A stretch of DNA of 9,780 bases from assembly GCA_023393115.1 (NCBI GenBank), contig JAEWMS010000081.1, forward strand, positions 1 through 9,780, read 5' to 3'. Position 1 is the first letter of the stretch, and each line of letters opens with the position of its first letter. A program made the position numbers and the translations under genes. The DNA is from Bacillota bacterium (GTDB lineage: Bacteria; Bacillota; Clostridia; Acetivibrionales; DSM-1351). Under the pieces are notes generated by a model. It was not told the origin of the DNA, searched no databases, and worked only from the letters and a program-made list of their open reading frames with translations. Shown here in pieces: positions 5,599 through 9,780 of the stretch.

Positions 5599-5850
5599 TT
5601 ATCCACAGCTTGTTTAAAAACATAAAAAAACTTGTTTTGCTGTAATAATAATGGGTATAAGGTCACACAATGATTTTACATATTATGTAAATAAATATGT
5701 AAATGCTTGTGTGCAGCGGGTTTGAGGGATTAACGATTCTTGTGTGAATAATTATCTGTGAATAAAATAAGATTTCTGTGGAAATATCTCGAAATATAAC
5801 AATAATCATTGTTACAGAGCTGTGGATAAATATGTGGATATTGTGAATAA
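5599..5850. other. DnaA-box cluster in a convergent intergenic region
   Basis: This gene-free stretch (5578-5941) contains seven 9-mers of the DnaA-box type TTATNCACA. One is on the plus strand, TTATCCACA at 5599-5607. Six read on the minus strand: 5743-5751 and 5757-5765 (TGTGAATAA), 5777-5785 (TGTGGAAAT, weaker), 5821-5829 (TGTGGATAA, perfect), 5833-5841 (TGTGGATAT, one mismatch) and 5842-5850 (TGTGAATAA). Very AT-rich sequence lies at 5670-5710. There is no dnaA or dnaN here, and both flanking genes end at this region, so the boxes are not promoter operators. A DnaA-titrating or DnaA-reactivating locus comparable to E. coli datA/DARS or the Bacillus DnaA-box clusters is the simplest reading. 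An origin is possible but unsupported. Confidence 0.75.
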
Positions 5851-5930
5851 AAAGTTGTACAAAAAGTTCTAATTTTCAGGAAATATATTTTTAGCGACAG
5901 ATGGCCCACCATTACCTGATTAAAAAAGAA

Positions 5931-5951
5931 AAGCCGCTGTATCAGCGGCTT
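5931..5951 (-). terminator. Intrinsic terminator of the lytic transglycosylase gene
   Basis: AAGCCGCTG (5931-5939) and CAGCGGCTT (5943-5951) form a perfect 9-bp stem with loop TAT. On the minus strand it is followed by TTCTTTTTTA (5921-5930 complement). The stem overlaps the stop codon of the minus-strand gene (5942-5944). It may also slow plus-strand transcription from tsaD, but no U tract lies on that side. Confidence 0.85.
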
Positions 5952-6664
5952 GTTAACATCTTATATTGATTATAGTACTCTGTCACTTTTTGAACATAAT
6001 TTTGAGTTTCGGTATAAGGTGGAATTCCGTCGTACTTGTCTACGGCATTCGGTCCGGCATTGTAGGCTGCCAAAGCCAGACTAACATCACCGTTGAATCT
6101 TGTAAGCTGATCCTTTAAGTATTGGGTTCCTCCGTTGATATTCTGATCAATATTAAATGGATCTGACACATTAAGAGAATCTGCTGTTCCAGGCATTAAT
6201 TGCATCAGACCCTGAGCACCTGATGAAGAGATTGACCTCGGGTTAAAAGAGGATTCCTGCTTCATAACTGCCCTTATAAGGTCTTTGTCAACCCCATATC
6301 TCTGAGATGCGTTTTCTATGGCATTGTTTATAATGCTCATCAGTTCTGTCTGATCCTTTGGTATATAAGCACTTGATTTTGATAATGCGGCTTCAGCTCT
6401 TAACACGTTTAATGAAGTTGTGGTATCATCCTTATCCAGATCCTTTAATAAGCTTGTCCAGCTGTTTGAGTCTATTAATGAGGATGAGTCATCATCCAGA
6501 AGAGTATCTCCCAATCCTAATAAAGAAGCATCAGCCAGGTATTTTTCAAATGGAATTTCAGATGTCTCTGAATTTCCTGAAGCTAAGCTTGGATCTATGC
6601 TTGCTAACCTGCTTTCAATCTCTGCAAGCTTTTGATTGAAAATGGAATTAATATCTAAATTCAT
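5942..6664 (-). CDS. Soluble lytic transglycosylase (SLT domain)
   Basis: The 240-residue protein ends in a lysozyme-like SLT domain (about 115-235) that cleaves the MurNAc-GlcNAc bond of peptidoglycan and leaves 1,6-anhydroMurNAc. Family signatures are present: RYGVDKDLIRAVMKQESSFN (122-141) with catalytic E137, SGAQGLMQLMPGTA (148-161), GGTQYL (178-183), LALAAYNAGPNAV (196-208) and the closing YV..V motif. Residues 1-100 are acidic and Ser-rich and not conserved to my eye. There is no N-terminal signal peptide or membrane segment, which is odd for a wall enzyme; export by a non-Sec route, a role with a secretion or flagellar system, or a start further upstream would explain it. GGAGGGG (6668-6674 complement) precedes the ATG by about five bases, so the start looks right. 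It is convergent to tsaD and followed by its own terminator. Confidence 0.9.
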   Translation of the reverse strand: MNLDINSIFNQKLAEIESRLASIDPSLASGNSETSEIPFEKYLADASLLGLGDTLLDDDSSSLIDSNSWTSLLKDLDKDDTTTSLNVLRAEAALSKSSAYIPKDQTELMSIINNAIENASQRYGVDKDLIRAVMKQESSFNPRSISSSGAQGLMQLMPGTADSLNVSDPFNIDQNINGGTQYLKDQLTRFNGDVSLALAAYNAGPNAVDKYDGIPPYTETQNYVQKVTEYYNQYKMLTSR

Positions 6665-6690
6665 AACCCCTCCATGCTCCCCTTCAATAT

Positions 6691-6743
6691 GCTATTAGTC
6701 CAGGTAAAGTTAAAGGTATATCTGTGACTGGCAAGCTAATAGC
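6691..6743 (-). promoter_or_regulatory. 5' stem-loop in the transglycosylase leader
   Basis: GCTATTAG (6691-6698) pairs with CTAATAGC (6736-6743), and CCAG (6700-6703) with CTGG (6728-6731), enclosing a 24-nt loop. On the minus strand the hairpin would begin at or next to the predicted transcription start. It ends 27 bases before the ATG and has no T tract, so it is not a terminator. It could protect the mRNA 5' end or respond to a signal. I do not recognise a known riboswitch class. Confidence 0.45.
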
Positions 6744-6750
6744 TAAGACT

Positions 6751-6778
6751 ATTATACAATAAAATATGCATCTGTTAC
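6751..6778 (-). promoter_or_regulatory. Possible promoter of the transglycosylase gene
   Basis: On the minus strand a perfect TATAAT lies at 6756-6751. A poor -35 candidate (GTAACA, 6778-6773) is 16 bases upstream. The start near 6744 coincides with the base of the leader hairpin, which modestly supports the call. Confidence 0.4.
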
Positions 6779-6878
6779 AGTACAAAATATTTCATACTTA
6801 TAATCAAGATTTACGTCTATATTTATATCGGAAGAACACCGTGGGAAAATAACACAAAATAAAACTTTTAAGAGCTTT

Positions 6879-7193
6879 TTATGAAACTTCATCGATAAGA
6901 ATTTTTTTTGTGAATTTTGAGCATGTATTTCTCGTATTACAATCATATTCTCTGGCTGAGAATAACTTGCACTTGCCTATATTTTGATTGGGGGAATCCA
7001 ACTGGACTAAAAAATACTCACAATGAACACACTTATATAAAACCTGCTGATTGGAGCCCTTGTCAGCCGAGTTCTTATATTTGAAACAAACATAATCAGG
7101 AGTTACAACCCCTCGATATTTACATAATATGTCTTTAGTTAAGAGCAAGGGAGTACCCCGCTCACAATTGCCGCAGCATTTTGACTGCTTCAT
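6879..7193 (-). CDS. Cys-rich small protein, probable metal binder, unknown function
   Basis: A 104-residue protein with ten cysteines: C6, C7, C10, C24, C36, C55, C58, C75, C85 and C91. Two halves can be seen. The first is CCGNC, then CKYRGVV, then DYVC (6-36). The second is YKCVHCEYF, then GKCKLF, then CSKF (53-94). Each half has a CxxC or CCxxC pair followed by spaced single cysteines, which suggests two zinc or iron-sulfur sites. I recall similar conserved hypothetical proteins in clostridia (CCGNC..GI, then RGVV..DYVC) but no function. There is no signal peptide, so the protein is probably cytoplasmic. The start is well supported: AGAGGGTGG (7201-7209 complement) lies about seven bases before the ATG. 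It has its own promoter and is divergent from the DUF402 gene. Confidence 0.8.
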   Translation of the reverse strand: MKQSKCCGNCERGTPLLLTKDILCKYRGVVTPDYVCFKYKNSADKGSNQQVLYKCVHCEYFLVQLDSPNQNIGKCKLFSAREYDCNTRNTCSKFTKKILIDEVS

Positions 7194-7229
7194 AATCAGA
7201 CCACCCTCTAAATCCGAAAGTTTACTTAC

Positions 7230-7258
7230 ATTATAACAAAACTACATTTAATAGTAAA
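7230..7258 (-). promoter_or_regulatory. Promoter of the Cys-rich protein gene
   Basis: On the minus strand TATAAT (7235-7230) is preceded by TGn (7238-7236), giving an extended -10. TTTACT (7258-7253) lies 17 bases further upstream as a -35. The start would be near 7223, about 30 bases before the ATG. Confidence 0.65.
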
Positions 7259-7328
7259 AAAATGGGAAATATATAACGTAACTATTTGCGCACCTGAGAA
7301 TAATTTATATAGTGAAGCGATAAATGAT

Positions 7329-7339
7329 TATAATATAAT
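7329..7339 (+). promoter_or_regulatory. Overlapping -10 elements upstream of the DUF402 gene
   Basis: Two TATAAT hexamers overlap by one base (7329-7334 and 7334-7339), about 95 bases before ATG 7433. Neither has a good -35 at 16-18 bases, so one or both may be chance in AT-rich DNA. Confidence 0.35.
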
Positions 7340-7432
7340 TAAACATAGTTTATTAAATATATAAATCTTCAAAAACCATTGATTCTAATGTATAATAACC
7401 ATAAGCAAATTTTGACGATTTTAGGAGAATAT

Positions 7433-7915
7433 ATGAATAAGCCAAGTATATTAAGAACAAGATTTATACCCTTTGAAACTGTTGATATTTCAAGCGATGA
7501 ACTGCTATACCTTGACGAGGACATATTAATTACACGATGGAAGGCAATTAAACCCAGAGCTGATATATCGGGTGGGATTTCATACACCTTCCTAAAAGAA
7601 GGCATTAAGATCAGCAGGTTTTATGATGCTGATAAGAAATTTGCATATTGGTATTGTGACATAATTGATGTTAAATTTGATAAAGATATTAACCAGTACA
7701 CATTAGTAGATCTGCTGCTTGATGTAAAACTCATGCCTGACGGAACTATGAAGGTTCTGGATGCGGATGAACTGGCTATAGCCCTTGAGCAGGAGCTGAT
7801 TACGCAGGAACAGGCTTGCAGATCGCTAAAAAAGATGGACGGTATTTTGCAAAGTATATATAAAAACGCCTTTCCTCCCTCAATTTGTATGGATCAGAAG
7901 TACTGGGAGGTTTAG
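7433..7915 (+). CDS. DUF402 family protein (FomD/Ntdp-like)
   Basis: A 160-residue protein of the DUF402 fold. Characterised members are nucleoside tri/diphosphatases (Ntdp/YgaC type) and FomD, which hydrolyses cytidylyl phosphonate intermediates with divalent metals. Visible family features are WYCDIIDVKF (73-82), the acidic pair in LVDLLLDV (91-98; D93 and D97), MPDG (101-104), the strand LDADELAIAL (109-118) and the following ITQEQA helix. The metal-binding acidic residues look intact, so phosphohydrolase activity on a nucleotide-like substrate is a reasonable inference; the actual substrate is unknown. ATG 7433 is chosen because TAGGAG (7422-7427) lies five bases upstream; an in-frame ATG at 7379 would add 18 unconserved residues. 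The PHP gene follows after 59 bases without a terminator, so cotranscription is likely. Confidence 0.85.
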   Translation: MNKPSILRTRFIPFETVDISSDELLYLDEDILITRWKAIKPRADISGGISYTFLKEGIKISRFYDADKKFAYWYCDIIDVKFDKDINQYTLVDLLLDVKLMPDGTMKVLDADELAIALEQELITQEQACRSLKKMDGILQSIYKNAFPPSICMDQKYWEV

Positions 7916-7974
7916 AGTATATTTAGTTGTCTTAACAGATGTAATGTTATTTAAAAAGGATTACGGAGGAAGTT

Positions 7975-8841
7975 TTGAAAGAAGTTATAAACCAAAGTAA
8001 TGAAAAAAGGTTTATTGACCTGCATACGCACAGTACTGCTTCAGACGGAAGTATGAGTCCCGCTGAACTGGTAAGGCATGCAAAGAAAAAGGGATTGTCG
8101 GCAATTGCCCTGACTGACCATGACACCGTAGATGGGGTCGGTGAAGCCCTTGAAGAAGGAGCACGAGCAGGTATTGAGGTGATTCCCGGAATAGAAATCA
8201 GTGCTGACTTCAAACCGGAAATGCACATTTTAGGTTATTTCCCGGGGATAGACGGTTATACTGATATCAGAAAAGAGCTTGAAGCTATCAGGCAGGGAAG
8301 AGAAGCAAGGAACAAGAAGATTATCAATAAACTCAATGAGCTGGGAATAGAAATTAAGCTTGAGGAAGTGAAGGATGTAGCTCTCGGAGATGTTTTGGGC
8401 AGACCTCATATTGCGAGAGTATTGCTTAATAAGGGCGTTGTAAAATCTATTGATGAAGCTTTCGATAAATATTTGTCCAGGGATGGACTTGCCTATTTTA
8501 AGAGGTTTGAGCTTAAGCCTGAAGATGGCATACGCGCAATTCGAAATGCCGGGGGACTGCCTGTTCTGGCACATCCCGTGTTTTTAAGGAAGACCTATGA
8601 TGAAATGGATCAACTGCTGGCAGAACTTAAGGGGTTTGGTCTGGCCGGGATTGAGGCTGTGTACAGTGAAAACTCTAAAGATGAAACCGGTAACTTCCTG
8701 AGACTTGCTATTAAGTATGACCTTATTGTTACCGGAGGAAGTGACTTTCATGGAAGTTTTAAGCCGGGGCTGGAATTGGGGAGCGGAAGGGGAAATCTGC
8801 AGGTACCTTATGAGTTTCTGGAGAAGCTGAAGAGAGCTTAA
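7975..8841 (+). CDS. PHP-domain phosphoesterase (RNase AM / YciV-TrpH type)
   Basis: A 288-residue PHP-family enzyme of the size and order of YciV/TrpH. Characterised relatives hydrolyse 3',5'-nucleoside bisphosphates and trim short RNAs 5' to 3'. Metal-ligand motifs of the trinuclear PHP site are all present: DLHTHSTASDG (15-25; H17, H19, D24), LTDHDTVDG (46-54; D48, H49), PGIEIS (71-76; E74), HILGYF (84-89), GRPHIA (142-147; H145), LAHP (198-201; H200) and SDFHG (256-260; D257, H259). An insert at about 95-190 corresponds to the usual YciV helical insertion. The start is a TTG, with GGAGGA (7965-7970) placed four bases upstream; no ATG fits the conserved N terminus. It is probably cotranscribed with the DUF402 gene. 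The 3' end of the coding sequence is the first unit of a tandem repeat that continues past the stop. Confidence 0.93.
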   Translation: MKEVINQSNEKRFIDLHTHSTASDGSMSPAELVRHAKKKGLSAIALTDHDTVDGVGEALEEGARAGIEVIPGIEISADFKPEMHILGYFPGIDGYTDIRKELEAIRQGREARNKKIINKLNELGIEIKLEEVKDVALGDVLGRPHIARVLLNKGVVKSIDEAFDKYLSRDGLAYFKRFELKPEDGIRAIRNAGGLPVLAHPVFLRKTYDEMDQLLAELKGFGLAGIEAVYSENSKDETGNFLRLAIKYDLIVTGGSDFHGSFKPGLELGSGRGNLQVPYEFLEKLKRA

Positions 8842-8932
8842 AACTTCTGAAGAAGCTAGAAGAGCTTATAACTTCTGGAGAAGTGAAGCACTAAAATCTT
8901 CTGGAGAAGCTTAGAAGAGCTTATAACTTCTG
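8821..8932. repeat. Imperfect tandem repeat, four units of about 26-29 bp, spanning the PHP stop codon
   Basis: Units are 8821-8849 (29 bp, containing the last codons and stop of the PHP gene), 8850-8877 (28), 8878-8903 (26, the most diverged) and 8904-8932 (29). Common parts are (G/A)AGAAG at the start, AGAGCTTA in the middle of three units, and CTTCTG at the end of all four. Junctions such as CTTCTGGAGAAG are short palindromes, so the RNA can form small hairpins. It resembles repeated duplication of the gene's 3' end by slippage. The smpB promoter begins immediately after the last unit. Confidence 0.85.
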
Positions 8933-8936
8933 GAAC

Positions 8937-8965
8937 TTGACCTTTAAGTACGGCGGTGCTATAAT
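8937..8965 (+). promoter_or_regulatory. Strong sigma-A promoter upstream of smpB
   Basis: TTGACC (8937-8942) and a perfect TATAAT (8960-8965) with a 17-base spacer. Transcription would start near 8972, leaving a leader of about 80 nt that contains the hairpin at 8992-9022. Confidence 0.85.
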
Positions 8966-8991
8966 AGTTACAGTCAGTTAAATACTTGAGT

Positions 8992-9022
8992 AAAAAAGCC
9001 CTTTTTCGAGAGGGTTATTTTT
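8992..9022 (+). terminator. Terminator-like hairpin in the smpB leader
   Basis: AGCCCT (8997-9002) pairs with AGGGTT (9011-9016), with a G-U pair, extended inside by T9003-G9010 and T9004-A9009 and outside by an A/T run, followed by TTTTT (9018-9022). It sits downstream of the strong promoter and upstream of smpB, so it could be an attenuator. It could also be the terminator of the DUF402-PHP transcript. It covers AGAGGG (9009-9014), a potential ribosome binding site for TTG 9021. Confidence 0.5.
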
Positions 9023-9053
9023 GTCTGACAGGCGCAATGGATTGGTGGTTAGA

Positions 9054-9518
9054 ATGGTAAAGGAAGCATATAAAGTTGTTGCACAAAATAAGAAAGCTCG
9101 ACATGATTACTTCATTGAGGAAACAATTGAGGCTGGTATTGTTCTGTCCGGAACTGAGGTTAAGTCTATCAGACAGGGCAAGCTGAACCTGAAGGAAAGC
9201 TATGCTTCTATTGTTGACGGAGAAGTAATATTGAGCGGGATGCATATAAGCCCGTATGAGCAGGGCAACATATTTAACAAGGATCCTTTACGTGACAGAA
9301 AGCTTCTGTTGCACAGGTCTGAGATTAACAGGCTGATTGGATTGACTCAGCAGAAGGGTTTTACCCTTGTTCCTACTCAGGCATACCTTAAGCGGGGTAT
9401 GGTTAAAATTGAGCTTGGTGTGGCAAGAGGTAAAAAACTGTACGACAAGCGTGATGACATCGCCGCTCGGGATGCAAAACGCGAGATTGACCGCCGACTG
9501 AAGGAACAGCAGAGGTAG
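9054..9518 (+). CDS. smpB: SsrA-binding protein SmpB
   Basis: SmpB binds the tRNA-like domain of tmRNA and brings it to stalled ribosomes for trans-translation. The 154-residue product has the family's full set of landmarks: VVAQNKKARHDYFIEETIEA (8-27), GIVLSGTEVKSIRQGK (28-43), the HISPYEQGN stretch (64-72), DRKLLLHRSEI (81-91), LVPTQAYLKRG (105-115), KIELGVARGKKLYDKRD (118-134) and the basic C-terminal tail ending REIDRRLKEQQR, which enters the mRNA channel. ATG 9054 gives the usual N terminus; its ribosome binding site (GGTGG, 9044-9048) is modest. In-frame TTG 9021, with AGAGGG upstream, would add 11 residues not expected in the family. It is followed within 150 bases by the tmRNA gene, its functional partner; rnr, a frequent upstream neighbour in Firmicutes, is replaced here by the PHP gene. 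Confidence 0.97.
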   Translation: MVKEAYKVVAQNKKARHDYFIEETIEAGIVLSGTEVKSIRQGKLNLKESYASIVDGEVILSGMHISPYEQGNIFNKDPLRDRKLLLHRSEINRLIGLTQQKGFTLVPTQAYLKRGMVKIELGVARGKKLYDKRDDIAARDAKREIDRRLKEQQR

Positions 9519-9608
9519 AGAAGTTTGACAAATTAATATTTATGTAGTAAGCTTAAAAGCCCAGTTTGATACAATAATTACGGTAGAGGTACAGTCTGTG
9601 ATTTCAGT

Positions 9609-9620
9609 CAGGTGCACCTG
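9609..9620. repeat. Perfect 12-bp palindrome in the smpB-ssrA spacer
   Basis: CAGGTGCACCTG is identical on both strands, between the smpB stop (9518) and the tmRNA 5' end (about 9664). No T tract follows. It may be an operator or chance. A second small inverted repeat, TATGC-TTA-GCATA, lies at 9641-9653. A TTGACA at 9525-9530 could be a -35 for ssrA, but the best -10 at 17 bases (TAAGCT) is poor, so I do not call a promoter. Confidence 0.4.
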
Positions 9621-9663
9621 TTGCCAGTAATTTTGTCAGGTATGCTTAGCATACTTTATACAT

Positions 9664-9780
9664 GGGGGCGTAATGGTTTCGACGGGATTGTTGAGACTTG
9701 ATAAGCGGGTAGAGGATTCTCGTTGGCCTCTTAAAAAACGAGAAACTAAAATTAAACGCTAAAAACGATAATTTCGCTTT
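9664..9780 (+). ncRNA. ssrA: Transfer-messenger RNA (tmRNA), 5' part, cut by the window edge
   Basis: The 5' end GGGGGCGTAATGGTTTCGAC (9664-9683) is the conserved tmRNA tRNA-like 5' segment. Pseudoknot PK1 is visible: AGAGG (9711-9715) pairs with CCTCT (9727-9731) and TCTCGTT (9718-9724) pairs with AACGAGA (9737-9743). The resume codon is GCT at 9758-9760, and the reading frame GCT AAA AAC GAT AAT TTC GCT then encodes the tag start AKNDNFA, resembling clostridial proteolysis tags; the rest (expected to end in LAA) and the 3' tRNA-like half lie outside. The mature 5' end is inferred from the family and is probably made by RNase P. Together with SmpB it frees ribosomes stalled on broken mRNA and tags the nascent peptide for proteolysis. 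Confidence 0.96.

Noticed and set aside
5797..5814. TAACAAT-AATC-ATTGTTA inverted repeat as a Fur-type box
   Set aside because: It lies between convergent genes with no promoter to regulate, and matches a Fur box only loosely.
5599..5850. The chromosome's oriC
   Set aside because: dnaA, dnaN, rpmH and other usual oriC neighbours are absent and no unwinding element could be proven; kept only as a DnaA-box cluster.
5730..5912. Minus-strand frame of 60 codons inside the DnaA-box region
   Set aside because: No ribosome binding site, composition reflects the repeated boxes, and it overlaps the box cluster.
6752..6946. Minus-strand frame of 64 codons downstream of and overlapping the Cys-rich gene
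   Set aside because: Overlaps the well-supported Cys-rich gene in another frame and has no ribosome binding site or recognisable content.
9525..9553. ssrA promoter with -35 TTGACA at 9525-9530
   Set aside because: The -35 is perfect but the -10 at 17 bases (TAAGCT) is poor and other spacings are no better, so the ssrA start is left open.

Overview
The window looks like a low-GC, Gram-positive clostridial chromosome, probably from the cellulolytic Ruminiclostridium/Clostridium group. The grounds are AT-rich composition, strong GGAGG-type ribosome binding sites, sigma-A promoters, DnaA boxes of the TTATNCACA type, a clostridial-type Cys-rich protein and a tmRNA tag beginning AKNDNFA. The species is inferred from the proteins and was not tested.

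The left part (about 1-4230) is accessory and partly decayed. It opens with a 122-nt nested hairpin element (34-155). Then come two adjacent Nudix-like genes (520-942, 963-1376) whose Nudix boxes are deleted or destroyed, a two-helix small membrane protein (1671-1871), an unrecognised 270-residue protein (2154-2966) and the frameshifted remnant of a DHCW-type cupin gene (3026-3267). A secreted thermonuclease-like enzyme (3493-4227) with an intact active site closes this part. Two near-identical terminator hairpins (1984, 3384) flank the 270-residue gene and the cupin remnant, and a 16-bp tandem repeat lies just before the second. Three of the remnants have lost the centre of the protein, where the metal ligands or signature motif sit, while both ends stay recognisable.

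The right part (about 4460-9780) is core genome. It holds tsaD (tRNA t6A synthesis) with its own promoter and an unusual two-start leader. A convergent intergenic region follows with seven DnaA-box-like 9-mers. Next are a lytic transglycosylase gene and a Cys-rich protein gene, both on the minus strand. A DUF402 gene and a PHP-domain phosphoesterase gene follow on the plus strand, probably cotranscribed. The window ends with smpB and the 5' part of ssrA (tmRNA), which together form the trans-translation ribosome-rescue system. The tmRNA runs off the right edge.

I see no CRISPR array, transposase, phage module or complete new defence system. The best leads are the DnaA-box cluster between tsaD and the transglycosylase gene, the series of core-deleted genes, the long hairpin at the left end, and the leader structures of tsaD and smpB.
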